Positions 45,259-55,256 of a stretch of DNA of 64,000 nt are shown here, in pieces. The position numbers and the translations under genes were made by a program. Within the stretch, counting starts at the first letter, position 1, and every line of letters begins with the position of its first letter. Location: assembly GCF_017433805.1 (NCBI RefSeq), contig NZ_JAFRGN010000033.1:62001-126000 (forward strand). The letters are read 5' to 3'. The DNA comes from Butyrivibrio sp. Its GTDB lineage: Bacteria > Bacillota > Clostridia > Lachnospirales > Lachnospiraceae. A model generated the notes under the pieces. The model had not been told where the DNA came from and did no database searches. It saw only the letters and a list, made by a program, of their open reading frames with translations.

Positions 45259-47373
45259 ATGCTAAAGGACATAGCTAAGTCAGTTCTTGTAGGAAAAAGA
45301 GTAAGCAAATACAACAAGATAGTTAAGGCGAAATCTTCTGCCTATGACAAGTGGCAGAAGGCCAAAGAAAAAGAGCCTGTGTTAACCGCAGAGGCTCCTA
45401 TTAGCTATGAGACTTTAGAGACCGGAGAGGTTGTTCCCCATAAGCTTCCTGAGCCCAGAGTCAAAGTTGTTCCTTATGCCAAGGTCTGGGAAGTTTCAGT
45501 TGATAAAAATGATGACAATGTAGTTTATCTTTTTGTGAGCCCTAAGGGTAAGCTTACAAAAAGAGCTACAGAGGTCGTTAAGCAGTACTTTATAGCTCAT
45601 CCTGAGCACAACGTGGTATACGGTGATGAGGATGAGACAGGAAAGGGTGGTAAGTACATTCACCCGTTCTTTAAGCCGGACTGGTCTCCGGATTCATATT
45701 TAAATGCGTTTTACATCGGAAGTTTCTTTGCTTGCAGAGCGGCAACCCTGCGCGAATCTGGCGGTGAATACGACAATGCAGTCAGAATGCTGGGTGGCAC
45801 TGCTAATAAAAAGAACTCGCCTGAACAGGTGGGCCTTGAAGCATCCTTGCTTTCAGCGGATGTTCTTTTCTGTATGCTGGCGATTCATGAGCATGCCTTT
45901 GCGAAAAGAACTGGAGTAGAATTTCCAATTGGTCACATAAGGGAAGTTCTTTTCCACAGAAGCCCTGAGCAGGATGTTTTTTATGGCAGAAACTATCACA
46001 ATTCAAGGCATATGCTGCTAAAGCCTACAACAGTCAGTATTGTTATCCCATCCAAGGATCATCCTGAGGTTCTCAAGAGATGCCTTGAGTCAATTGTTGA
46101 GACTACAAGTGAAAAAGACAATATCACTTACGATATAGTTGTTCTTGATAATGGATCAGATGCCAAGAACCGCGTCAGATACGGCGTTTTCATTGGCAAG
46201 ATTCCAGCCAGGAACGGACTGACCAAGATCAATTATCTGTACAGGCTTGATGAATTCAATTTCTCAGCTATGTGCAATAAGGGAGCCAAGAATACAAGGG
46301 GAGAATATCTTCTTTTCCTGAATGATGACATTGAGTGTGTCAAGGAGGGCTGGCTTCGTGAGATGGTTTCCCAGGCTCAGCTCAAGCATGTTGGCGCTGT
46401 TGGAGCCAAGCTGATCTACCCTGACACTGACCTTATCCAGCACGCTGGAATTGCCAATGTCAGACGTGGCCCTGTGCACAAGCTTCAGAAGATGCACGAC
46501 AACAAGAGCCACTACTTTGGATACAACAGAGGTATCCACAATAATATCGGTGTTACTGCAGCATGCCTTCTTATCAGCAGGCAGAAGTTCAATGCTATCG
46601 GAGGTTTCCCTGAGGAGCTGAAGGTTGCGTTTAATGATGTTGATTTCTGCTATTCTCTTTTTGAGAAGGGCTATTACAACGTGTGCTGTAATCACATATA
46701 TCTGCGTCATCACGAGTCTCTTACCAGAGGCCTTGATAACCTGGATCCCAAGAAGATGGAGAGACTTGCGGTTGAGGGCGATACTCTCATGAGACGTCAT
46801 GCGTTCCTCTACAATGAGGATCCATTCTACAGTCCACATCTTACTGAGGATGAGACTATTTCTGCGATCATCCCAAGAGAGGATTACACTGCTGTTGAGG
46901 ATATCGCGTATTCGAGTGCATCAATACATGACAAGGGTATTCGCGGAGCCAGAGAGGATCAGTGCCTTAGAATTGGCTGTGAGTATAACGGAACACTCGA
47001 TAACTGGTTGTACGGTGTTACAGCTGAGGGACATGAGGAAGGCTATTACCTCAAGGGCTACAGCTTTGTTATTGGCTCAGACAATGCTCTTTTTGAAAAG
47101 AGACTTCTCCTTCGCAAGGTTGAGAGGAATGAGAGCGGTGCTGGCCCAGTTAACAATAAGGTTTACAGCTTCCCTATTTATACCTGGTACAGACCGGACA
47201 TAAGGGTACGACTTCAGGATCAGGTAAACGTTGATCTTACTGGTTACAAGGTTAAGATCAAGAATAACGTGCTTGAGCCTGGTTATTACCAGATTGGAAT
47301 GCAGGCAACGGACAAGACAAGCAGACTTAAGCTTGTGAACTGGGTTCCAAATATTTTGAACGTAAAGAGATAA
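45259..47373 (+). CDS. Large GT2 glycosyltransferase
   Basis: About 704 residues. Residues ~85-250 look like the second half of a GT-A fold (YGDEDE, FKPDWSPDSYL), without its nucleotide-binding start. A full GT2 domain follows (~255-500): VSIVIPSKDHP, VLDNGSD, LFLNDDIE, and a late DVDFCYSL. The C-terminal ~150 residues are beta-rich. Such enzymes build rhamnan-like chains; the likely donor here is dTDP-rhamnose from context. The start is uncertain: ATG 45259 is preferred, but GTG 45244 overlapping the upstream stop is in frame. Confidence 0.83.
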   Translation: MLKDIAKSVLVGKRVSKYNKIVKAKSSAYDKWQKAKEKEPVLTAEAPISYETLETGEVVPHKLPEPRVKVVPYAKVWEVSVDKNDDNVVYLFVSPKGKLTKRATEVVKQYFIAHPEHNVVYGDEDETGKGGKYIHPFFKPDWSPDSYLNAFYIGSFFACRAATLRESGGEYDNAVRMLGGTANKKNSPEQVGLEASLLSADVLFCMLAIHEHAFAKRTGVEFPIGHIREVLFHRSPEQDVFYGRNYHNSRHMLLKPTTVSIVIPSKDHPEVLKRCLESIVETTSEKDNITYDIVVLDNGSDAKNRVRYGVFIGKIPARNGLTKINYLYRLDEFNFSAMCNKGAKNTRGEYLLFLNDDIECVKEGWLREMVSQAQLKHVGAVGAKLIYPDTDLIQHAGIANVRRGPVHKLQKMHDNKSHYFGYNRGIHNNIGVTAACLLISRQKFNAIGGFPEELKVAFNDVDFCYSLFEKGYYNVCCNHIYLRHHESLTRGLDNLDPKKMERLAVEGDTLMRRHAFLYNEDPFYSPHLTEDETISAIIPREDYTAVEDIAYSSASIHDKGIRGAREDQCLRIGCEYNGTLDNWLYGVTAEGHEEGYYLKGYSFVIGSDNALFEKRLLLRKVERNESGAGPVNNKVYSFPIYTWYRPDIRVRLQDQVNVDLTGYKVKIKNNVLEPGYYQIGMQATDKTSRLKLVNWVPNILNVKR

Positions 47374-47394
47374 ATTCAGGAGTATTTATTAGTA

Positions 47395-49440
47395 ATGAGT
47401 GAAATGGATTACAAGGCAGCCTACGAGCGCGAGAAGCTCAAGAGCGCAGACCTGGCTGAGAGAATTGCAGAGCTTGAGGACAAGAATCAGGAACTGCAGT
47501 TTAAACTGGATAGGATCAAGAATAACCCAATCTGGAAGGCATCAACTCCTGCCAGAAATGCTATGCACTGGGTTATCAGACAGAGAGACAGGGTGAGGAA
47601 CCAGGGCTCTCTTCGCGGAGTTATCGCCAAGATCAAGTACAAGCAGATCGAGAAAAAGGCAATGACTCACTACGGAACAGAGAGTTTCCCAAGTGAAGAG
47701 ACAAGAAAAGAGCAGGAGGCTGCTGTATTTGAGAAGATGCCTCTTATCTCAATTCTGGTACCGTTGTACAACACTCCTGAGAAATTCCTAAGAGATATGA
47801 TCGAGTCTGTTATAGCTCAGACCTACAGCGGATGGCAGCTATGCCTTGCTGATGGATCTGATGCTGAACACGTTGAACTTGTCAGCAGAATTGTTAAAGA
47901 ATATCAGGATAAAGAAAAAGACTATCGCGGCGGCAAGATCTCTTACATGAAGCTTGAAAAGAATGAAGGTATTGCCGGAAACACCAACCACTGCCTTGAG
48001 ATGGCTGAGGGTGAGTATATAGGTCTTTTTGATCATGATGATATCCTTCATCCAGAGGTTCTGTACTGGTATGTTAAGGCTATCAACGAAGAGAATGCTG
48101 ATTACATTTACTGTGATGAGACCACCTTCAAGGGTGAAGACATCAACAAGATGATCACAATGCACTTTAAGCCTGATTACGCTATTGATAATCTTCGTGC
48201 TAATAACTACATCTGTCACTTCAGCGTATTTAAGAGAACTCTTCTTGATGGAACAGAGCTCTTTAGAACTAAGTTTGACGGAAGCCAGGATCACGACATG
48301 ATCTTGAGACTTACTGACAGAGCTGAACATATCGTTCACGTGCCTAAGCTTCTGTACTACTGGAGATCACATGCAGGAAGCGTAGCTTCTGGTATCAGCG
48401 CTAAGCCTTATGCTATCGAGGCTGCCAAGGGAGCTGTTGCTGATCACTTGAGACGTCATGGCTATGACCACTTCAAGATCACCAGCACAAGAGCGTTTGA
48501 GACTATCTTCAAGATCACCTATGAGGTTCAGGGAACACCTAAGATTTCTATCGTTATCCCTAACTGCGAGCATGCAGAGGACCTTAAGAGATGCATTGAC
48601 TCAATTTATGAGAAGTCAGTTTATGACAACTACGAGATAATAGTTGTTGAGAATGGCAGCACAGGCTCTGAAATTAAGGGCTACTACGAGGAGCTTAAAA
48701 ACGGTTCCCGTAAGGATGTTGTCAAGGTTGTTGATTACTATGAGAATGGTGCACATCTTAATGCTGATGGCAGCAAGCCTTCCTTTAACTACTCAGCTGT
48801 AGTTAACTACGGAGTTGCTCATAGTACTGGAGAGTACATCATACTCCTTAACAACGATACACAGGTTATTACAGTTAACTGGATGGAAGAGCTTTTGATG
48901 TATGCTCAGAGAGCAGATGTTGGAGCCGTTGGCGGTAAGCTCTACTTCCCAGACCGCAAGATTCAGCACGCTGGTGTTGGTCTGAAGCTCGGTGCCCACA
49001 GAACTGCTGGCCATTCACATTATGGACAGGCTGGAATGAATCTTGGTTATATGGGCAGACTTTGCTATGCCCAGGATGTTAGCGCTGTTACAGGTGCATG
49101 CCTTATGGTTAGCCGTGCCAAGTATGACGAGGTTGGCGGCTTTGATGAGGGCTTTGAGGTTAGTCTTAATGATGTTGACTTCTGTCTTAAGCTCAGAGAA
49201 AAAGGCTATCTTAATGTCTTTACACCATTTGCAGAGCTGTTCCATTATGAGTCTCTTTCAAGAGGCCTTGACCTTGAGGGCAAGAATGCTGAGCGCTATG
49301 AGAAGGAGTCAGAGCACTTCCGCACTAAGTGGAAAGAGGTGCTTGATAAGGGAGATCCTTATTACAACCCTAACTTCTCACTTGACCGAAGCGATTTCTC
49401 TTTAAATGTAGAGGGATACTCAAGCCTAAGGACACAGTGA
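47395..49440 (+). CDS. Two-domain GT2 glycosyltransferase
   Basis: 681 residues. A short coiled coil (~residues 8-40) precedes two GT-A domains. Domain 1 (~115-380) has ISILVPLYNTPEKF and the FDHDD metal site; domain 2 (~385-660) has ISIVIPNCEHAEDL, VVENGS and LLNNDTQ, followed by DVDFCLKL. Two active sites suggest that one protein adds two sugars or alternates linkages. It is 21 bp after the preceding GT2 gene. Domain 1 is closely related to the single domain encoded at 51301. Confidence 0.9.
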   Translation: MSEMDYKAAYEREKLKSADLAERIAELEDKNQELQFKLDRIKNNPIWKASTPARNAMHWVIRQRDRVRNQGSLRGVIAKIKYKQIEKKAMTHYGTESFPSEETRKEQEAAVFEKMPLISILVPLYNTPEKFLRDMIESVIAQTYSGWQLCLADGSDAEHVELVSRIVKEYQDKEKDYRGGKISYMKLEKNEGIAGNTNHCLEMAEGEYIGLFDHDDILHPEVLYWYVKAINEENADYIYCDETTFKGEDINKMITMHFKPDYAIDNLRANNYICHFSVFKRTLLDGTELFRTKFDGSQDHDMILRLTDRAEHIVHVPKLLYYWRSHAGSVASGISAKPYAIEAAKGAVADHLRRHGYDHFKITSTRAFETIFKITYEVQGTPKISIVIPNCEHAEDLKRCIDSIYEKSVYDNYEIIVVENGSTGSEIKGYYEELKNGSRKDVVKVVDYYENGAHLNADGSKPSFNYSAVVNYGVAHSTGEYIILLNNDTQVITVNWMEELLMYAQRADVGAVGGKLYFPDRKIQHAGVGLKLGAHRTAGHSHYGQAGMNLGYMGRLCYAQDVSAVTGACLMVSRAKYDEVGGFDEGFEVSLNDVDFCLKLREKGYLNVFTPFAELFHYESLSRGLDLEGKNAERYEKESEHFRTKWKEVLDKGDPYYNPNFSLDRSDFSLNVEGYSSLRTQ

Positions 49441-49452
49441 AGTCCAAAAATA

Positions 49453-49461
49453 TGATATAAT
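49453..49461 (+). promoter_or_regulatory. Extended -10 promoter before the phosphosugar mutase
   Basis: TGATATAAT is a perfect extended -10 placed 13 bases after the upstream stop and 76 bases before the ATG at 49538. No -35 at the proper distance is convincing. It may give the mutase gene extra expression independent of the rfb promoter. Confidence 0.45.
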
Positions 49462-49537
49462 TTTAGTTGCGTAGTGAATTATTTTAAATTCAATATATAT
49501 GTTTAGTTACATGATTTGTGACGAGGAGGATATTATT

Positions 49538-51277
49538 ATGAGTGATGCTCAGAAGCAGTTTGAATACTGGCTTAACGATTCTTACTTTGATGAGGCTACC
49601 AAGCAGGAGCTTCTTGCTATCAGAAATGATGAGGCAGAGGTAGAGGATAGATTTTATAGAGAGCTTGAGTTTGGTACTGGCGGACTCCGTGGTGTTATCG
49701 GAGCTGGTACTAACAGAATGAACAAGTACACAGTACGTAAGGCTACACAGGGCCTTGCTAATTATATCAAGAAGAATGGCGGAGCTGATGCAGCTAAGAG
49801 AGGAGTAGCTATTTCTTTTGACTGCAGAAGATTCTCACCTGAGTTTGCAGAAGAGACAGCTCTTTGCCTTGCAGCTAACGGAATCAAGGCTTATGTAAGT
49901 GACATTCTTCGTCCTACTCCAGAGCTTTCTTTTGCACTTAGAGAGTTCGGATGTATCGCTGGTGTTATGGTTACAGCTTCTCACAACCCACCAGAGTACA
50001 ACGGCTACAAGGTATACTGGGAGGATGGCGCACAGATCACACCTCCTCACGATACAGGAATCATCTCAGAGGTAATGGCTATCACTGATTACCATGAGGT
50101 TAAGACAATGTCTAAAGAGGATGCTGTTGCAGCTGGTCTCTATGTAGCTTTCGGCGAGGAAATCGACGACAAGTACATGGTAGAGCTCAAGAAGCAGATC
50201 ATCCACAAGGACGTAATCGGTGAGATGGCTGATAAGTTCACTATCGTTTACTCACCATTCCATGGAACAGGTAACCTTCCTGTTAGACGAGTACTCAAGG
50301 AGCTTGGCTTCAAGAACGTATTCGTAGTTCCTGAGCAGGAGCTTCCAGATCCTGACTTTACAACACTTGATTATCCTAACCCAGAGGATCCTAAGGCTTT
50401 CGAGCTTGCTCTTAAGCTTGCCAAGGAGAAGGATGCAGATATCGTACTTGCTACTGATCCTGATGCTGACAGACTTGGTATCTATGCAAAAGACACTAAG
50501 ACAGGCGAGTATGTAGCATTTACTGGTAACATGTCTGGTATGCTCATCGGAGAGTATATCCTTCGTGAGAGAAAGGCTACAGGAACAATGCCTGCTAACC
50601 CAGCATTCGTTACAACTATCGTTACAACTAACATGGCCAAGGCAGTTGCTGAGGACTATGGCCTTCACTATATCGAGGTTCTCACAGGCTTTAAGTACAT
50701 TGGTGAGCAGATCAAGTTCTTTGAGGAGAATGGCCAGTCTCACAACTATGTATTCGGTCTTGAGGAGTCTTATGGATGCCTTGCTGGAACACATGCAAGA
50801 GATAAGGATGCCGTTGTTGCAGTTATGATGCTGTGCGAGCTTGCAGCCTTCTACAAGAAGCAGGGCAAGACTGTATGGGATGCAATGATCGACATTTATG
50901 AGAAGTATGGCTACTACAAGGAAGGCCAGTACTCAATCACAATGAAGGGTAAAGAGGGTGCTGAGCAGATCGCAGCACTTATGGATAGACTTCGTAGCAA
51001 TCCTCCTAAGGAGTTTGGCTCATTCAAGGTTGAACAGTTCAGAGATTACAAGACTGGCAAGACTCTTGATATGGCTACTGGAAAAGAGGGTGAGACAGGA
51101 CTTCCTACATCTAACGTTCTGTACTTTGCACTTGATAACGATGCTTGGTGCTGCGCTAGACCTTCAGGAACAGAGCCTAAGATCAAGTTCTACATGGGTG
51201 TTAAGGGCACAAACCTCGAGGATGCTGACAAGCTCCAGAAAGAGCTCACAGATGCTGTAAAGGCAGTAATCGGCTGA
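49538..51277 (+). CDS. pgcA: Phosphoglucomutase/phosphomannomutase family enzyme
   Basis: Alpha-D-phosphohexomutase of 579 residues, the length of the PgcA branch. The phosphoserine loop TASHNPPEYNGYK, the metal loop DPDADRLG, the sugar loop EESYG and the phosphate site RPSGTEPK are complete, so it should be active. It interconverts glucose-6-phosphate and glucose-1-phosphate, feeding RfbA. ATG 49538 is chosen because GAGGAGG lies eight bases upstream; the frame opens earlier at ATG 49499. Preference for glucose over mannose phosphates is inferred from context. Confidence 0.92.
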   Translation: MSDAQKQFEYWLNDSYFDEATKQELLAIRNDEAEVEDRFYRELEFGTGGLRGVIGAGTNRMNKYTVRKATQGLANYIKKNGGADAAKRGVAISFDCRRFSPEFAEETALCLAANGIKAYVSDILRPTPELSFALREFGCIAGVMVTASHNPPEYNGYKVYWEDGAQITPPHDTGIISEVMAITDYHEVKTMSKEDAVAAGLYVAFGEEIDDKYMVELKKQIIHKDVIGEMADKFTIVYSPFHGTGNLPVRRVLKELGFKNVFVVPEQELPDPDFTTLDYPNPEDPKAFELALKLAKEKDADIVLATDPDADRLGIYAKDTKTGEYVAFTGNMSGMLIGEYILRERKATGTMPANPAFVTTIVTTNMAKAVAEDYGLHYIEVLTGFKYIGEQIKFFEENGQSHNYVFGLEESYGCLAGTHARDKDAVVAVMMLCELAAFYKKQGKTVWDAMIDIYEKYGYYKEGQYSITMKGKEGAEQIAALMDRLRSNPPKEFGSFKVEQFRDYKTGKTLDMATGKEGETGLPTSNVLYFALDNDAWCCARPSGTEPKIKFYMGVKGTNLEDADKLQKELTDAVKAVIG

Positions 51278-51300
51278 TAATAATAATTAAGGAAAAATTT

Positions 51301-52752
51301 ATGGGTATAAGAAATGCGGTCCGTAAGACAATTGCATATCAGAAACGCAATGGGACAAGGGCCGCATTTTTTGCTGCCCTTGAACGTGTTTCTGACAACT
51401 TTAAGGATAAGTACGAGTATGTACCTCTTCCAGAGGATGTGAAACAGGAACAGAAGCGGGAGTACAAGCTCCTTGCTGAGGCGGGGAACTGCGTTAGATT
51501 TAGTATAGTAGTTCCTCTTTTTAATACTCCGGAAAAGTATCTTAAGGATATGATCGAGTCAGTTCTGGCACAGACCTATGGTAACTGGGAACTGGTTTTG
51601 GCTGACGCTTCCCTTAATACTTCTGACGTAGCTAAGGAGTATGCGGATGAAGATCCGCGTATCAAGTACTATCATCTTGATAAAAATGCCGGAATTTCTG
51701 AGAATACCAATAGAGGCCTTGAGAAAGCTTCCGGTGATTATATAGGTCTTTTGGATCATGATGATATCCTGACTCCTGATGCACTCTACGAGGTTTCAAG
51801 AGTTATCAGAAAGAGCATGAAGCAGAATAAGCTCGTGAGGTTTCAGGATTGTCCAGTGAGGCTTATTTATTCTGACGAAGACAAGTATGATGGCGACAGG
51901 GACAAGTATTATGAGCACCATGCCAAGCCATCTTTTAATATGGATTATCTTTTATCCAATAATTATATCTGCCATTTCACAGTGATGAGGGCAGATGTGA
52001 TCAAGAGGCTCAAGTTAAGGAATGACTATGACGGAGCCCAGGATTTTGACCTGTTCCTGCGTGCAACAGCTGAGGCTACATTGGATATGCCTATGGCTTC
52101 AGGTCAGATTGTGCATATAGCTAAGGTTTTGTATCACTGGAGATGCCACAAGAATTCTACAGCAGCTAATCCAGCCAGTAAGACCTACGCTTATGAAGCC
52201 GGCAAGAATGCTATTGCTGATCTCATGCGCAGATACAAGATAAATGCAGAGGTTGAGCCTTTGCAGCATTTGGGATTTTACCGTGTCAATTATGTGCCTG
52301 ACATTTTCTCTGGAAGACGAGATGTGGGCTGCGTTGGCGGCAAGATTCTGAACAAAAAAGGACGAATTGCAGGTGGCGCCTACACCAAGGATAAGGCTTT
52401 GATGTACGCGACCCTTCCAGAAGGCTACAGTGGTGGCCTTCAGCATAGAGCTGTGCTCCAGCAGGACTGCGCTGCAGTGGATATAAGATGTCTTTCAGTA
52501 AGACCTGAGCTTGTTCCGCTCTATGAGCAGGTAACTGGGGTGAAATACGTGGATGCATATGGAGAAGCTATCGCCCAGGCGAAAATTGCAGCAAAAGAGG
52601 GCAGACACAAGGTTGTTCAGGCTGCGGATGATAGGTTTATATCTCTCAATCAGCAGGAGATAGTTGACCTAAGCTTTAAATTATGCGAAGAAATCAGGAA
52701 AAAGGGCTACAGGATCGTATGGGATCCAAGGGCTGTGCAGAGGATTAGTTGA
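51301..52752 (+). CDS. GT2 glycosyltransferase with reduced second domain
   Basis: 483 residues. Residues ~65-320 are a GT2 domain with FSIVVPLFNTPEKY and LLDHDDILTPDAL, close to domain 1 of the protein encoded at 47395. The rest (~330-483) matches only the C-terminal half of a second GT-A domain: VGCVGGKILNKKGRIAGGA and QDCAAVDIRCLSV align with the matching parts of 47395 domain 2, but the nucleotide-binding first half is missing. It was probably once a two-domain enzyme that lost ~130 residues. The stop overlaps the next ATG (TGATG). Confidence 0.85.
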   Translation: MGIRNAVRKTIAYQKRNGTRAAFFAALERVSDNFKDKYEYVPLPEDVKQEQKREYKLLAEAGNCVRFSIVVPLFNTPEKYLKDMIESVLAQTYGNWELVLADASLNTSDVAKEYADEDPRIKYYHLDKNAGISENTNRGLEKASGDYIGLLDHDDILTPDALYEVSRVIRKSMKQNKLVRFQDCPVRLIYSDEDKYDGDRDKYYEHHAKPSFNMDYLLSNNYICHFTVMRADVIKRLKLRNDYDGAQDFDLFLRATAEATLDMPMASGQIVHIAKVLYHWRCHKNSTAANPASKTYAYEAGKNAIADLMRRYKINAEVEPLQHLGFYRVNYVPDIFSGRRDVGCVGGKILNKKGRIAGGAYTKDKALMYATLPEGYSGGLQHRAVLQQDCAAVDIRCLSVRPELVPLYEQVTGVKYVDAYGEAIAQAKIAAKEGRHKVVQAADDRFISLNQQEIVDLSFKLCEEIRKKGYRIVWDPRAVQRIS

Positions 52753-53711
52753 TGGAATCTGTTGCGGTTATCATTCCAAATTATAATGGGCAGAAGTATC
52801 TGACTGATTGCCTTAAGAGCCTGCGCAAGCAGACATATCGTGGTTTTAAGGTGATCATGGTGGATAACGGCTCTACAGATGGCAGTATTTCTCTTGTGCA
52901 GAGAGATTTTCCTGAGGTAGAGGTTATTGCTCTGCCTGACAATACGGGCTTTGCCAATGCAGTTAATGTAGGAATCAAGGCAACTCAGGCTGAATATGTA
53001 TTTCTTTTAAATAACGATACGATATGCGAAGAGGGCGTTATTGCTGCGCTTGTGGGTGTTCTGGATAAAAAGCCTGCAGTATTCAGCGCTCAGGCCAAGA
53101 TGCTACAGATCAAGGAGCCGCATCTCATCGATGATGCAGGCGATTATTATTGTGCTCTTGGCTGGGCTTTTGCTCCATCCAAGGATAAAGATAATTCTAA
53201 ATATTCCAAGAGAATAAATGTGACAAGTGCCTGTGCAGGAGCTGCCATGTACAGAAGACAGGTATTCGAAGAAATAGGATACTTTGACGAGGAACATTTC
53301 TGTTATCTTGAGGATGTGGATGTTGGTTATAGGGCGAGGCTCTATGGATATAACAATGTGATGGAACCGGGGGCGATTGTCTATCACGTTGGTAGTGCCA
53401 GCAGCGGTTCAAGACACAATGCATTTAAGGTTGAACTTACTGCGGCTAATAACTTATACTTGATTTATAAAAATATGAATGCACTTCAGATAATAATAAA
53501 TCTTCCATTATTTCTGTCAGGTGTTATAATTAAGCATGTTTTCTATATGAAGAAGGGGTTGGGGAAGGCTCATCTTAAGGGTCTTTCTAAGGGATTTTCC
53601 AAGATTATTACTAATTCAGATAAAAGAGTCACCTTTGGCGGCAGGCAGATTGCAAACAGCTTTCTGATGCAGCTGGAGCTATGGGTTAACTGTATCAGAC
53701 GTTTGCAGTGA
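52752..53711 (+). CDS. GT2 rhamnosyltransferase-like (WbbL type)
   Basis: 319 residues. AVIIPNYNGQKYL, MVDNGSTDGS, FANAVNVGI, FLLNNDT and the late YLEDVDVGYRARL match the WbbL-type group, many of which use dTDP-rhamnose. Near the C terminus one hydrophobic segment (~residues 245-265) and basic helices suggest membrane attachment. The ATG overlaps the upstream TGA (TGATG); a TTG one codon earlier is less likely. It may add the linking rhamnose on the lipid carrier. Confidence 0.85.
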   Translation: MESVAVIIPNYNGQKYLTDCLKSLRKQTYRGFKVIMVDNGSTDGSISLVQRDFPEVEVIALPDNTGFANAVNVGIKATQAEYVFLLNNDTICEEGVIAALVGVLDKKPAVFSAQAKMLQIKEPHLIDDAGDYYCALGWAFAPSKDKDNSKYSKRINVTSACAGAAMYRRQVFEEIGYFDEEHFCYLEDVDVGYRARLYGYNNVMEPGAIVYHVGSASSGSRHNAFKVELTAANNLYLIYKNMNALQIIINLPLFLSGVIIKHVFYMKKGLGKAHLKGLSKGFSKIITNSDKRVTFGGRQIANSFLMQLELWVNCIRRLQ

Positions 53712-53734
53712 GCCCTGTGGCTTGAGGCATATAG

Positions 53735-55141
53735 ATGATCAAAGACAACCAGATACATTTGAATAGGGCACATGTCGTGGTGGACGGGCTGATTGTTGCC
53801 GGTTCTTACATGTTGTCTTATTATATCAAGTTCGAGTCATTTATCGGCGACAGAAATCCTGCTGGACATCTTTCCATGCAGACTTACTTTTCTGCGCTGT
53901 ATTTTTTGGTGCCTGGATTTCTTTTCCTGTATTATCTGGTGAATTTATATACATCCCGAAGGGCGCTCAAGCTATGGGATGAGTTTGTGGATATCGTCCA
54001 AGCTAACATTGTCGGTGTGATTGGGTTCTACGTTGTACTGTTCATGCTCAAGCAGAACGACTTCTCACGAACCATGATCGCAATATTCGCAGTCATAAAC
54101 GTAGTTGTCACGACTTTTGCTCATGGACTTCTGCGTAAGTTCCTGAGATATATCAGGAAAAAAGGTTACAACATCAAGCACATTCTTCTCGTGGGCTATT
54201 CAAGAGCTGCAGAGGGCTATATCAGCAGGATCCTTGAAAATCCACAGTGGGGCTACGATGTGGCAGGTGTCCTTGATGACTTTGTTCCTATTGATACCAG
54301 CTATCACGGAGTCAAGGTTGTAGGTAAGATCGACCAGCTTGGGGACTATCTTGCTAATGGCAACTACGATGAGATTACTATTACACTTCCTCTGGATGAT
54401 TACGACAGACTTGAAGAGCTTGTGGCACAGTGTGAGAAATCTGGTGTCCATACCAAGTTCATTCCGGATTATCAATCTCTTTTCCCAAGCAATCCGTACA
54501 CAGAGGATGTTCAGGGACTTCCTGTTATCAATATCAGATATGTGCCACTTAGCAATGCATTTAACAGCTTGTCCAAGAGGTGCGTAGACATATTTGGTTC
54601 GCTTCTTGCAATTATCCTGTTTTCACCAGTTATGCTGGCTGCAGCGATTGCAGTCAAGGCTACCAGCAAGGGACCTATCATTTACAAGCAGGAGAGAATT
54701 GGCCTTAACGGCGAGCCATTCATGATGTACAAGTTCAGGACCATGAGGGTTCAGACAGAGGCTGAGGAAAAGAAAGGCTGGACAACCAAGGATGATCCAA
54801 GAGTTACCAAGGTTGGCGCACTTCTCCGTAAGACCAGTATTGATGAGATGCCTCAGTTCTTTAATATTTTCATCGGTAAGATGAGTCTTGTTGGGCCAAG
54901 ACCTGAGAGACCTCAGTTTGTTGAGAAGTTCAAGGAACAGATTCCAAGATATATGGTCAAGCATCAGGTTCGTCCGGGACTTACCGGATGGGCGCAGATC
55001 AATGGATACAGAGGCGATACTTCTATCAGAAAGCGTATCGACTACGATATTTACTATATCGAGAACTGGTCCATGACCTTTGATTTCAAGATAATCCTTG
55101 GCACTATCAGATATGGATTTGTGAATAAAAATGCATATTGA
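53735..55141 (+). CDS. Polyprenyl-phosphate glucose-1-phosphate transferase (WcaJ-like)
   Basis: Second initiating phosphoglycosyltransferase of the window, 468 residues. Four N-terminal helices, a central Rossmann-like domain (~residues 145-260, VGYSRAAEGYI), a fifth segment (~280-305) and the catalytic domain with KFRTMR, RKTSIDEMPQ, GPRPERPQF, GLTGWAQINGYRGD and DIYYIENWS. These blocks match the undecaprenyl-phosphate glucose transferase WcaJ group. It probably starts the polymer exported by the ABC transporter. It differs clearly from the enzyme at 1236-2663. Confidence 0.93.
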   Translation: MIKDNQIHLNRAHVVVDGLIVAGSYMLSYYIKFESFIGDRNPAGHLSMQTYFSALYFLVPGFLFLYYLVNLYTSRRALKLWDEFVDIVQANIVGVIGFYVVLFMLKQNDFSRTMIAIFAVINVVVTTFAHGLLRKFLRYIRKKGYNIKHILLVGYSRAAEGYISRILENPQWGYDVAGVLDDFVPIDTSYHGVKVVGKIDQLGDYLANGNYDEITITLPLDDYDRLEELVAQCEKSGVHTKFIPDYQSLFPSNPYTEDVQGLPVINIRYVPLSNAFNSLSKRCVDIFGSLLAIILFSPVMLAAAIAVKATSKGPIIYKQERIGLNGEPFMMYKFRTMRVQTEAEEKKGWTTKDDPRVTKVGALLRKTSIDEMPQFFNIFIGKMSLVGPRPERPQFVEKFKEQIPRYMVKHQVRPGLTGWAQINGYRGDTSIRKRIDYDIYYIENWSMTFDFKIILGTIRYGFVNKNAY

Positions 55142-55190
55142 TGAGCGTTTAAAGATTTCTTGTATAATTTGAATAATTGTGGCAAAATGT

Positions 55191-55222
55191 AAGGTGGTGT
55201 GAAATTGTCATACCACCTTTTT
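55191..55222 (+). terminator. Rho-independent terminator before the LCP gene
   Basis: A 12-bp stem with one G-T pair (55191-55202 with 55208-55219), loop AATTG, followed by a T run. A TATAAT at 55163-55168 with TTGATG 19 bases upstream could start transcription before it, in which case the hairpin would act as a leader attenuator for the LCP gene. Confidence 0.78.
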
Positions 55223-55256
55223 GTTATTTTCAGCATTTTGTTGGGAGGATTTTATA

